Assembly (NCBI RefSeq): GCF_007830235.1
Contig: NZ_VLKI01000007.1
Span: 179,477-243,476, forward strand
Length of the DNA stretch: 64,000 bases
From: Cytobacillus oceanisediminis
GTDB taxonomy: Bacteria > Bacillota > Bacilli > Bacillales > Cytobacillaceae
Reading direction: 5' to 3'
Positions 27,201-35,677 of the stretch are shown in pieces. Each line of letters begins with the position of its first letter. Within the stretch, counting starts at the first letter, position 1. Made by a program: the position numbers and the translations under genes. The notes under the pieces were generated by a model. The model searched no databases, was not told where the DNA came from, and was given only the letters and a program-made list of their open reading frames with translations.

Positions 27201-28163
27201 ATGTTGGATTTTTTAAATAAGAAGATATATTTTGTCGGCGGCAAAGGAGGAGTCGGAAAAAGTACAACCTCTGCAGCACTTGCGCTGCTGCTATCCAAGC
27301 AAGGAAAAAAGGTCCTCCTTGTTTCGACTGATCCTGCTCATAATACAGGAGATTTATTTCATATCAATATGTATGGAGAAATTACATCTGTCCGGACTAG
27401 TCTGGATGTTCTTGAAATTAACTCAGAGAAGGAAACACTCCGTTATATCAATGGAGTAAAAGATAATATCAAAGGACTTGTCAAATCCACAATGCTGGAT
27501 GAAGTCCATAGACAAATAGACCTTGCTGCTGCGTCGCCAGGGGCGGAAGAAGCTGCTTTGTTTGACCGCATTACATCACTTATTCTGGAAACGATTCATC
27601 AATATGACAGCATTGTGTTTGATACGGCACCAACCGGCCATACAATTCGCTTGCTAACTCTTCCTGAGCTAATGGGAGTCTGGATGGATGGTCTTTTAGA
27701 TCGGCGGAAAAAAATAAACAAGAATTACGCAGAATGGATGAATGACGGCGAACCAGTTGAAGATCCAATCTATGAAAAGTTGATAGAACGGAAAGATAGA
27801 TTTATGGAGGTACGAGATTACCTGCTTAATCACAATCAAACAGAATATCTATTTGTTTTGAATGCTGAACGGCTCCCTATTCTAGAGACGAAAAAGGCGA
27901 TTGAAACACTTTATCAGCATAAAATCCATGTACATACTCTGGTCGTGAATAAAGTAATTCCAGATAAGGCAGACGGGCAATTTATGGAGAAGCGCCGAGA
28001 AAACGAAAAAGTATATCTACATGAGATTCAAGATGTATTTGCCAATAAAAGAGTGCTGCTGTTGCCATTATTGGATAGAGATATTTCAAGTTTTGAAGAT
28101 TTAGAGGCATTCACGATCAATTTAGAGTCTTGCCTATTAGCAGGAAGGGAACAGCACCGTTAA
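27201..28163 (+). CDS. ArsA/GET3-like ATPase
   Basis: This 320-residue protein has the deviant Walker A GGKGGVGKST (residues 13-22) with the signature Lys of the ArsA/MinD class, STDPAHNTGDLF for switch I, and DTAPTGHTIRLL for switch II. It is a single half, unlike the duplicated ArsA of arsenite pumps, and no arsenic genes are nearby. Such ATPases act as dimeric metal or membrane-protein handling factors. Context points to work with CstA and the CC protein. GAAAGGGG precedes the ATG. Confidence 0.88.
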   Translation: MLDFLNKKIYFVGGKGGVGKSTTSAALALLLSKQGKKVLLVSTDPAHNTGDLFHINMYGEITSVRTSLDVLEINSEKETLRYINGVKDNIKGLVKSTMLDEVHRQIDLAAASPGAEEAALFDRITSLILETIHQYDSIVFDTAPTGHTIRLLTLPELMGVWMDGLLDRRKKINKNYAEWMNDGEPVEDPIYEKLIERKDRFMEVRDYLLNHNQTEYLFVLNAERLPILETKKAIETLYQHKIHVHTLVVNKVIPDKADGQFMEKRRENEKVYLHEIQDVFANKRVLLLPLLDRDISSFEDLEAFTINLESCLLAGREQHR

Positions 28164-28182
28164 ATAAAAGAGTGCTGTTTTT
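28148..28182 (+). terminator. Terminator overlapping the ATPase stop
   Basis: AACAGCAC near the end of the gene pairs with GTGCTGTT, which is followed by TTTT. It ends the cstA operon. Confidence 0.75.
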
Positions 28183-28231
28183 TCCTGTGGTGTACTTTTC
28201 AGAATTTCCTGTTAATCCTACAAGACACTGA

Positions 28232-28276
28232 AGTGAGGAACACTTGAAATAATACGTAATTCTTCAAAGTGTTCCT
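28232..28276. repeat. Isolated inverted repeat
   Basis: AGGAACACTT and AAGTGTTCCT form a long stem with an A/T-rich loop. No gene is attached to it. A partial GGTACCTG element follows at about 28315. Confidence 0.5.
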
Positions 28277-28365
28277 AAAATTTATCATTTGATGAGTACC
28301 CATCAAAAAAGCCCGGTACCTGAAAAAAATATAAGAAACATATAGAGAATGCATCAAAATAAGAA

Positions 28366-28492
28366 AATAGCGGAGGGGTTTGTCCACACCATTCCAGTAA
28401 TAATTAATACACTAATATAGAAGATCTCCTCCCTAAAGATCTTTGGTCTGCATAGTTGCCGTTAATCTGTAAGCAGGATTAACGGCTTTTTT
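28366..28492 (+). ncRNA. Possible small RNA or leader ending in a strong terminator
   Basis: A perfect 10-bp stem (GCCGTTAATC with GATTAACGGC) plus six T residues lies at 28458-28492, with no ORF before it. Upstream, AAGATCT and AGATCTT can pair, and a GGAGG / CCTCC pairing is possible. A short untranslated RNA or attenuated leader would explain a terminator here. I do not recognise a riboswitch class. Confidence 0.35.
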
Positions 28493-28638
28493 ATGTTCTA
28501 AAATGAGAAAATTAGCGAAAGGGGAAGAATTTTCTGTAAATAAATGATTTAATAGGTAAAAAGCACCTGACTTACCATTAGTGTTCGTGTTAAATTATAA
28601 GTATAAACTCCTATCACAGCAGGAAATGAGGATGATTA

Positions 28639-30327
28639 ATGAAATTTACCGTTGCAAAGAAGCTGTTCCTAGGGTTTTTATCAGTCCTTTTTTTATTTGG
28701 ATTGGTGGCCGGTCTTTCTAACTATGAACTTGGAAACGTTAATCGAAATTATAATAAATTAATAGATGGGAATGTTTCTGAAGTTATTCTTGTTAAAACT
28801 TTAAAGGCTGAGCTGATGAATGAAGCTGGAGGAATTCGCGGTTATTTATTAACAGGGGATTCTACTTATCTTAGTGATTATGAAAGTGCCCGAAAAAGAA
28901 TGGAGCATCATATTGAACAATTACATAAAGTGACGGATCAAAATGAGGAGAAGGGGCTGGTTAAAGAGCTTGAAGTTCTCCATAACCGTTACCAAAGCAT
29001 TATTGATAAAGAAATTAAATTTAAATTGGAAGATAATATTGCCTATATGTCGTTAGTTGAAACTTCTGACAAGCAGGTAAGCAAGGAGTTTAATCAAAAA
29101 GCGGATGAACTCGTAAAGTTTTATGGATCACAGTTAAATGCAGGGATTGAAGAGACAACAGACTATGTTAAATTTGTTCAGGTTTTCGTACTGGCCATTA
29201 CGCTTGCAGCAATAGTCGCTGCAATGTTTATTGCTTATTATATCAGCAGGATGATTTCCCGTCCGATTAACTTGGCCGCTAAAACCATTGATAAGGTTGC
29301 AAGCGGAGATTTAAGCCAGGAAGAAATAAAAGTAAAAAATCGCGATGAGATTGGCGCTTTTATTTTATCCTTAAATAAGATGGTAAAGGATTTGCGGTCT
29401 GTGGTCAGCCATGTTAGAGATACCTCTGCACAAGTGGCTGCCAGCAGTGAAGAACTGGCTGCCAGCGCTGAACAAAGTTCACTTGCATCAGAACAGGTAG
29501 CCCAAATTTCGCAAAATAATGCCCTGGGTACTGAACAGCAGCTTCACCGTTTCCGCGAGGTCTCTGCCACTGTGGAGGAAATAGCATCAGGTATCCATCA
29601 CATATCCTCCAGCAGTGAGCTGATGCTTGAAGCAGCAGAAAAAGCAGAGATACTTACGAAAAAAGGGACAAAGTCAGTTGATAATGTGGTAAGGCAGATG
29701 AATGAAATAAATACCTCTGTAGGAAATGCCACTCAGTATATTCATACGCTTGAATCCCGCTCCAAAGAAATTAGCAATATTGTGGAGCTCATTACTAATA
29801 TTGCAGAGCAGACAAATCTGCTTGCTCTTAATGCTGCTATTGAAGCAGCAAGAGCAGGAGAGCATGGAAGAGGATTTTCTGTCGTGGCTGATGAAGTTCG
29901 GAAATTAGCTGAAGGTTCCAAACAATCCGCTGATCAAATACAGGAAATGATTGGTTTGATTCAGGAGGAAACCAGGCAGGCAGTCCGGGCAATGGAAACA
30001 GGGAATGAGCAGGTAAAAGATGGGCTGGAAGATACAAGTGAAGCCAGTGTCGCCTTTGCAGAAATTGCCCATTCAATGGGTGAGGTTTCTGGCAAGGTAG
30101 AGGAAGTTTCATCCTCAGTTGAAGAGCTTTCCGCACTGAGCAGTCAAATTTTTGAAGTGATTACAAATGTGAAAGTGATTTCCGAAAAAAATGCAGCTGC
30201 CTCACAGGAGACTTCGGCTGCGACAGAAGAGCAGCTTGCCACAATGGAAGAAGTCTCGTCATCTGCTGGTTCGCTTTCGAGGCTTGCCGAAGAACTTCAA
30301 GTGGTTGTTTCTCGATTCAAATTGTAA
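28639..30327 (+). CDS. Methyl-accepting chemotaxis protein
   Basis: This 562-residue receptor has a first membrane segment (about 8-28), an external four-helix sensor of about 150 residues, and a second segment (about 183-205). A HAMP linker and the long coiled-coil signalling domain follow, whose tip [19 protein letters not shown] contacts CheA and CheW. It senses a ligand outside the cell and signals to the flagellar motor. It may serve chemotaxis towards substrates of the nearby catabolic genes, but nothing shows this. It is followed by a palindromic terminator. Confidence 0.93.
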   Translation: MKFTVAKKLFLGFLSVLFLFGLVAGLSNYELGNVNRNYNKLIDGNVSEVILVKTLKAELMNEAGGIRGYLLTGDSTYLSDYESARKRMEHHIEQLHKVTDQNEEKGLVKELEVLHNRYQSIIDKEIKFKLEDNIAYMSLVETSDKQVSKEFNQKADELVKFYGSQLNAGIEETTDYVKFVQVFVLAITLAAIVAAMFIAYYISRMISRPINLAAKTIDKVASGDLSQEEIKVKNRDEIGAFILSLNKMVKDLRSVVSHVRDTSAQVAASSEELAASAEQSSLASEQVAQISQNNALGTEQQLHRFREVSATVEEIASGIHHISSSSELMLEAAEKAEILTKKGTKSVDNVVRQMNEINTSVGNATQYIHTLESRSKEISNIVELITNIAEQTNLLALNAAIEAARAGEHGRGFSVVADEVRKLAEGSKQSADQIQEMIGLIQEETRQAVRAMETGNEQVKDGLEDTSEASVAFAEIAHSMGEVSGKVEEVSSSVEELSALSSQIFEVITNVKVISEKNAAASQETSAATEEQLATMEEVSSSAGSLSRLAEELQVVVSRFKL

Positions 30328-30350
30328 TTCTAAATATGAAAGTATGAAAA

Positions 30351-30548
30351 GAGGGTGTCCCAAAAGTATAACTTTCGGGCACCCTCTTTTTTTCTCTATA
30401 AAATAGGCCTGTTGATTTCCGCTCCAGGGACTCGCTTTCCGCGGGCGGTCCGGGAGCCTCCTCGGTGCATTCGCACCTGCGGGGTCTCCCGTTGACTCGC
30501 TTCTCCCGCAGGAGTCTCGCCCCTTCCGCTCCAATCAACAGGGTGCAA
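30351..30548 (-). repeat. Bacillus-type palindromic repeat, copy 2 (inverted)
   Basis: This is the reverse complement of the element at 17806-18072 without the 60-base insertion. It starts with the stem-loop GAGGGTGTCCC / GGGCACCCTC and ends with CCAATCAACAGGGTGC. It terminates the chemotaxis receptor transcript and abuts the IS1182 element. Confidence 0.88.
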
Positions 30549-30654
30549 GAATCAATATCAGCATTAATACTAAGGTAAAAAAAGAAGAAAAACGTCCTTT
30601 TTGGTATAATTAAGTCACCACAACACAATTATCCGAGAAAGGAACGATTTTCTT

Positions 30655-32210
30655 ATGTATAAAGAGTATAACACGAATCAATTAGCACTTCCAATGGATA
30701 TTCAGGTGCTAATCCCCCAACAACACCTTGCCCGTTTGATCGACTTCGCAGTCGATCAGATGAATCCTACTATCTTTACATCCCTTTATCCTGGAGGCGG
30801 AAGACCTCCCTACCATCCTAAGATGATGTTGAAAATTATTCTTTATGCTTACTCAAACCGTATTTATTTTTCCCGTCAAATTGCTAAACAGCTGACCGAG
30901 AACATTATTTTCATGTGGCTCTCCGGAGAGCAACAGCCTGATTTCAGCACCATTAATCGCTTCCGTTCCGAACGCATGAAAGATGTTATTTATGAAACAT
31001 TCTTTTCCATTGTGGATCTTTTACGGGAAGAAGGTTATGTAAAATTCGAAGAGTACTTTCTTGATGGTACCAAGATTGAAGCTAACGCGAACAAGTATAC
31101 CTTTGTTTGGAGAAAATCTACTGAAAAATATGATCAGATGCTTGATGAAAAATTTAAGCAGCTGGTCTTTCAGATTGAACAGGTTACAAAGGAAGACGAA
31201 GAAGCAGAAAAAGAACTAGATCTAGTGGAAAAGCTGGAAGAAACCCCGATCTCTTCTGAGAAAATAGCTGAAACAGTTAAGAAATTAGAAAAGCGTCTAG
31301 AAAAGGATCCTAAGAATAAGACCATTAAAAAAGCAAAGCGTCAGTTAGAGAAAGACCTTCTACCAAGAAAACAAAAGTATGAAAAGCAGAAATCTACATT
31401 TGAAGGGAGAAACAGCTACTCTAAAACCGATACAGACGCTACCTTCATGCGGATGAAAGATGATCATATGAAAAACGGCCAGTTGAAGCCTGGCTATACT
31501 GTCAAATCGGGACCGAAAATCAATTCGTTGTGGGATTCAGTCTTCATCAGCGTGCTGGAGATCCAGAATGCTTGATTCCTCATTTAAATGTATTAGAAAA
31601 ATATAACCGTCCAAAGCCTAAGTCTATTATTGCAGATTCTGGTTATGGCAGCGAAGAAAACTATACCTATTGTGAAAAGGAGGAAATGGAAGCCTATATT
31701 AAATACAGTACATTTGATAAGGAAGCCACGAAGAAATGGAAAGAACAAGTCGGACGAGTTGAAAACATGAGTTACGATGAGGAGCTGGATGAATGGATTT
31801 GTATAAACGGCAAGCGCCTTACTTTTCAATATGCTTCACGAAGAAAATCAGAGAATGGGTATAAATCGATTAAAAGAACTTATAGCTGTACCGAGTGTCA
31901 AGGCTGTCCGTTTCAAACGCTATGTGCTAAAGATAAAGACGCAAAGACTGTTCAGGTCTCTATCGAAAATCAAAAGCAGCGACAAGAAGTTTGAGAAAGG
32001 CTTGCCTCTGAAGAAGGCAATAAAAAGTACAGAAGCCGAAAAATAGATGTTGAGCCTGTCTTTGGACAAATTAAACACAACAGAAAATTTAACCGGTTTT
32101 CTCTAAGAGGCCTATCCCAAAATACCACGGATGGGGTCTTATTTGTGTTGCCCACAATTTGAAAAAGTGGGATGAACTTAGACAAAACAAAGTTAAAATA
32201 ATGAAAGATT
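30655..32210 (+). pseudogene. IS1182 family transposase, frameshifted
   Basis: The first part (30655 to about 31520) begins [20 protein letters not shown] and has the DUF772-like N terminus with a charged coiled linker (about 185-245). The frame then shifts at about 31510 and continues to 31994, shifts or stops again (RKIDVEPVFGQIKHNRKFNR in another frame), and breaks once more at about 32120 before GWGLICVAHNLKKW. At least three lesions make it non-functional. It marks the switch from intact genes on the left to decayed DNA on the right. Confidence 0.88.
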
Positions 32211-32281
32211 AGTGGAGATATCTCTTCTATTTTTGAATAAATAACCCGAAAACGAGAAAAAAATGCTTTCAAAAACAAAAA

Positions 32282-32324
32282 ACTGACTCAAAAGAGTCGT
32301 TTTTCAACGACCTTTTGAGTCAGC
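32282..32324. repeat. Hairpin at the end of the IS1182 remnant
   Basis: CTGACTCAAAAG...TCG pairs with CGA...CTTTTGAGTCAG around TTTTTCAA. A related hairpin lies at 46495-46540. It is probably the transposase terminator or an element end. Confidence 0.65.
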
Positions 32325-32398
32325 CTCCATCTTGCGGACTAAGTGGTCTTGCCTCTCTGGAATCCCCTTTAATTTAGGAATTTTATGAGAGGTTTGTT

Positions 32399-32890
32399 TT
32401 ATTTGTTGCTCTTCGAAAAATACTTCCTAGTATTTTCACGTATTTGTTTGGGTAAGACACGATCAAGCTCTTCGTTTAACCATAAAAGTGTCTTACTGCG
32501 TAAATCTTCACGCATTTTTTCTTCCGCAGAAAGCATAACTAAATTGATGGTACAAGAGGAGGGGGCTGTACAACAGTTTTCTCTATACAAATAGCCATTG
32601 TCTTTAATATTTTTACATTGAAAAATGGGCTTAGGACCTTCAACTGCTTCAACAACATCCCAAAAGGAAATATCTTCTGGGGACTTAGATAACCTATATC
32701 CTCCCTTTACACCAGGTACAGAATTTACAATGCCAGCCTTAGATAATTTACCAAAAACTTTTGAAAGAAATGTCTCAGAAAGTCCTTGGAATTCTGCCAA
32801 ATCTTTTATCCCAACACTTTCCTTTGAAGGAACATCAATTAAATAAACCAGGCAATGTAAAGCATATTCAACTCCGACACTATATTGCAT
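32399..32890 (-). CDS. Rrf2 family transcriptional regulator
   Basis: This 163-residue protein begins MQYSVGVEYALHCLVYLID and has the winged-helix segment SETFLSKVFGKLSKAGIV followed by VKGGYRLSKSPE, typical of Rrf2. It carries several Cys residues (CKN...CCTAPSSC, about 95-115) where other members bind an Fe-S cluster or sense thiols. It is divergent from two azoreductase genes and probably represses them until quinone, electrophile or redox stress occurs (inference). The start follows GCAGGTGAGTTT on its strand. Confidence 0.88.
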   Translation of the reverse strand: MQYSVGVEYALHCLVYLIDVPSKESVGIKDLAEFQGLSETFLSKVFGKLSKAGIVNSVPGVKGGYRLSKSPEDISFWDVVEAVEGPKPIFQCKNIKDNGYLYRENCCTAPSSCTINLVMLSAEEKMREDLRSKTLLWLNEELDRVLPKQIRENTRKYFSKSNK

Positions 32891-33023
32891 ATAAACTCAC
32901 CTGCTTTTGATTTTAAGGGTTACCAAATTGTATCTTAGAAGTATTTAGAGTGTTAGTCAAATAAAAGAAATCTCTGTTGGGTAAATCATATTCATTTGAC
33001 AAAAATAATTATAGCATATATTA

Positions 33024-33056
33024 TTGACAATGTTAATCGCCGATTAAATTAATCGT
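33024..33056 (+). promoter_or_regulatory. Promoter with palindromic operator for azoreductase
   Basis: TTGACA (33024) is 18 bases from ATTAAT. Between them is the near-perfect palindrome TTAATCGCCGATTAA (33033-33047), followed by a second partial copy TTAATCGTTAATTA. This is the expected place for a repressor, most likely the divergent Rrf2 protein. Confidence 0.6.
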
Positions 33057-33095
33057 TAATTAGAACTTAAAATCCATTTTAAAGGAGAAATACCA

Positions 33096-33734
33096 ATGAA
33101 CAAAACACTTATCATTAACGCACATCCAAAAGTAGATGATACCTCTTCAATTAGCTTACAGGTTTTTAACTACTTTTTGAAAGCTTATAAAGAATTAATC
33201 CCCGATATCGAAGCAATTGAACAGATTAACCTCTACAGTGATGTAGTACCTATGGTAGATCAAACGGTTTTAAGTGCATGGGAAAAACAACGAAAAGAAG
33301 AACTAACTTTCGAAGAACAAAAAGTAACGGAGCGTATGTCCGAAATCTTGCAACAATTTAAAAATGCAAATACGTATGTCATCGTTTTACCTTTGCATAA
33401 TTTTAATATTCCATCAAAGTTAAAAGATTATATGGATAATATCATGATCGCACGTGAAACTTTTAAATATACTGAAAATGGGTCAGTGGGCCTCCTTAAA
33501 GACGGACGAAGAATGCTTGTCATACAAGCAAGTGGAGGAGTCTATACAAATGATGATTGGTATACAGAAGTTGAATACTCCCATAAATACCTGAAATCAA
33601 TGTTCAATTTCCTTGGGATTGAAGATTATCAAATCATTCGCGCACAAGGAACTGCTTTATTAGAGCCAAATGAGGTATTAGAAAAAGCATATAAAGAAGT
33701 TGAAGAAGCTGCTTCAAGATTAGCTGCTAAATAA
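33096..33734 (+). CDS. FMN-dependent NADH-azoreductase-like protein 1
   Basis: This 212-residue flavodoxin-fold protein begins MNKTLIINAHPKVDDTSSIS and has VIVLPLHNFNIPSKLKDYMD and VIQASGGVYTND, as in AzoR/YhdA-like oxidoreductases that bind FMN. They reduce azo compounds and quinones by two electrons and so protect against electrophile stress. AAAGGAGAAATACC precedes the ATG. It is the first gene of a probable regulon of the divergent Rrf2 protein. Confidence 0.87.
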   Translation: MNKTLIINAHPKVDDTSSISLQVFNYFLKAYKELIPDIEAIEQINLYSDVVPMVDQTVLSAWEKQRKEELTFEEQKVTERMSEILQQFKNANTYVIVLPLHNFNIPSKLKDYMDNIMIARETFKYTENGSVGLLKDGRRMLVIQASGGVYTNDDWYTEVEYSHKYLKSMFNFLGIEDYQIIRAQGTALLEPNEVLEKAYKEVEEAASRLAAK

Positions 33735-33752
33735 AGAACACTTGACCAAAGA

Positions 33753-33791
33753 AAGGAAATGTTAAATTAATCATTAATTTGACATTTCCTT
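33753..33791. repeat. Long perfect-type hairpin between azoreductase genes
   Basis: AAGGAAATGTTAAATTAAT and ATTAATTTGACATTTCCTT pair over 19 bp with one G-T step and a one-base centre. It could end or weaken the first transcript, or be an operator for the second gene, because its core ATTAATCATTAAT resembles the motif at 33033-33060. Confidence 0.6.
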
Positions 33792-33823
33792 CAATTTTAC
33801 ATAAGGGGAGAGTCTGGTTTAAC

Positions 33824-34462
33824 ATGGCGAAAGTTCTATACATTACTGCTAATCCAAAATCAGTTGAAAATTCAGTTAGTCATAGAGTAGGGCAAGCTTT
33901 TCTGCAAGCTTATCGCCATTCTCATAAAAATGACGAGATTAGAGAAATAAATTTATATGAAGAAGACTTTCCAATAATAGATTACGATGTCCTTAACGGT
34001 TGGGGAAAAATGCGTAAAGACGGAATTTCTTTTTCAGAATTGAATGAAATAGAACAAGAAAAAATAAATGCTTTAAATACATTTACAGACATGATAGCGA
34101 ACGCTGACAAATATGTATTTGTATCTCCTATGTGGAACTGGGGAACTCCACCACGATTAAAAGAATTTATCGATTCCTTTGTAGTAGTAGGAAAAACATT
34201 TCATTATACGGAGAATGGCCCTGTTGGACATTTAAAAGGTAAAAAAGCTATTCTCATTCAAGTAAGTGGTGGAATTTACTCACATGGACCTTTTGCGAAA
34301 ATGGATCATAGTCATCCATATTTAAAACAAGTGCTTAATATAATAGGTATAGATGATGTGGAAGTATTGTATGTGGAAGGACATGACTTTGACAGAGATA
34401 AAGCAGATGAAATTATTCGCAAAGGTATATTAGATGCAGAAAAACATGCGTTGGCTTTTTAA
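33824..34462 (+). CDS. FMN-dependent NADH-azoreductase-like protein 2
   Basis: This 212-residue paralogue of the preceding gene begins MAKVLYITANPKSVENSVSH and has FVSPMWNWGTPPRLKEFID and IQVSGGIYSHGP. It should also bind FMN and reduce quinones or azo dyes. The ATG at 33824 is chosen because upstream codons lie in the hairpin. GGGGAG is about 13 bases away, rather long. Two tandem paralogues suggest different substrates. Confidence 0.85.
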   Translation: MAKVLYITANPKSVENSVSHRVGQAFLQAYRHSHKNDEIREINLYEEDFPIIDYDVLNGWGKMRKDGISFSELNEIEQEKINALNTFTDMIANADKYVFVSPMWNWGTPPRLKEFIDSFVVVGKTFHYTENGPVGHLKGKKAILIQVSGGIYSHGPFAKMDHSHPYLKQVLNIIGIDDVEVLYVEGHDFDRDKADEIIRKGILDAEKHALAF

Positions 34463-34532
34463 TTTGACTTCATCTTAGTCAGAAGTGATTTTTAAAGTCA
34501 AAACAATCTTTCACTAAGGAGAGTAATTATAA

Positions 34533-34604
34533 TGACTACTGTTAGAAAAGCTGAACCGAAAGATATTATTCAATTAATTGAAGTACTATCTTCAATTAAT
34601 TGAA
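34533..34604 (+). pseudogene. GNAT acetyltransferase N-terminal remnant
   Basis: A 23-codon frame (MTTVRKAEPKDIIQLIEVL) resembles the first strand and helix of a GNAT acetyltransferase and has AAGGAGAG before it. The frame stops inside a repeated palindrome. It may now serve only as upstream DNA of the AhpD-like gene. Confidence 0.45.
34569..34604. promoter_or_regulatory. Twin perfect palindromes TTCAATTAATTGAA
   Basis: The 14-bp perfect palindrome TTCAATTAATTGAA occurs at 34569-34582 and 34591-34604. The copies are 22 bp apart start to start, about two helical turns, just before the AhpD-like gene. This looks like a paired operator, though a small tandem duplication is possible. Confidence 0.45.
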
Positions 34605-34629
34605 TAACCCTTTTAAGGAGGTAATTAAA

Positions 34630-35008
34630 TTGGAACAACGAATTGATTATTACAATGTAGCACCAGAAGCACTTAAAATAATGATGGAAATGGAGAAGTA
34701 TATGAAAACTACAGGTATAGACCGTATACTTCGTGAACTTATAAAAATTCGGGCTTCTCAAATAAATGGTTGTGCGTATTGTATTAACATGCATACAGCT
34801 GATGCTAGAAAAATGGGAGAAACGGAACAACGATTATATTGTATTAGTGCTTGGAGAGAGTGCACATTTTACACAGATGCAGAAAAAGTAGCTCTTGAGA
34901 GTACGTGACTTTAATCTCGACAAAACGTGTGCCGGATGAGCTTTATCAACGAGTACGTGAACATTATGGCGAGAAACAATATGTACAGCAACTGAAAAAT
35001 AATTACTA
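34630..35008 (+). pseudogene. AhpD-like carboxymuconolactone decarboxylase family protein, frameshifted
   Basis: Starting at TTG after AAGGAGGTAATTAAA, the frame gives LEQRIDYYNVAPEALKIM and the redox motif CAYCINMH of AhpD-type peroxidases. It ends at 34908. The family continues in another frame (VTLISTKRVPDELYQRVREH) to about 35008 and then stops short of the usual end. At least one frameshift and a C-terminal loss are therefore present. AhpD proteins use the CxxC pair to reduce partners in peroxide defence, in line with the azoreductase neighbours. Confidence 0.75.
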
Positions 35009-35062
35009 AAAAATATATCCCCATTGCAATAGAAATTCTATTCCAACTGTTGATTTGAGGAA

Positions 35063-35104
35063 AAAGGCATCCAAATGAACTCAGTTTGAATGCCTTTCCG
35101 TTTT
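35063..35104 (+). terminator. Probable terminator
   Basis: AAAGGCAT and ATGCCTTT pair, with CAAA/TTTG extending the stem, followed by CCGTTTT. It follows the AhpD-like remnant. Confidence 0.6.
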
Positions 35105-35350
35105 ATGCATATATAGAGCATAAAAATACCTTTTGCTTGCTCCACCTTATGTCATTTCAGAACTTTCTATAATTATCCAGTATGATGGTCAACTTCATGC
35201 TTATGGAAGATTGTGAAGCATTGTACTTAAACTAACTGGTGCATTTTTTCAAGAAGGAGAAGTGCATTTTGTTATTGAACTTATTGAACAAACGTGCAGG
35301 ATTGTTGAATAAGGCTATTAATGAACACATCTAAAGTAGGGGGATTTACT

Positions 35351-35461
35351 TTGACAAATAAACCTAATCAGGTTCCTAAAGCTCGGTTGAATAAAAATCA
35401 GAGAAGAAACTTGCTGATATTGCTGACGATATTCGCCTTTCTTTTGCCTAGTGTTATTTGA
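35351..35461 (+). pseudogene. Membrane protein N-terminal fragment
   Basis: A TTG-started frame of 36 codons has NKNQRRNLLILLTIFAFLLP, a basic start and one membrane segment, then a stop. It looks like the beginning of a truncated transporter. The flanking DNA (35105-35677) otherwise holds only short unassignable frames. Confidence 0.3.
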
Positions 35462-35677
35462 ATGGTTAAGACAATTAATATTAAAAACTAAACAGAATTG
35501 TTGCATTAGGATATTACGAAATATTTATAAGGATATGGCAGTTGTGAAAAATTTATTAGCTGTTGTAGTGTTACAATCATTATTTTATCGTAATGTAGCA
35601 AACAAGAATCTTATACTACTGGACAGAAGAGACCAATATTCAAATCCACCTTCTTGAAAGAGAAAATTTAAAATCAA

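Noticed and set aside
27201..28163. Arsenite resistance operon
   Set aside because: The ATPase is a single half and no arsB, arsC, arsD or arsR gene is near. The neighbours are cstA and a CC-tail protein.
28360..28492. Cyclic di-GMP or other riboswitch before the chemotaxis receptor
   Set aside because: I could not match the conserved core of any known riboswitch class, so it is listed only as a possible small RNA.
30259..30628. Minus-strand frames across the second repeat copy
   Set aside because: They are translations of the palindromic repeat, mirrored in copy 1.
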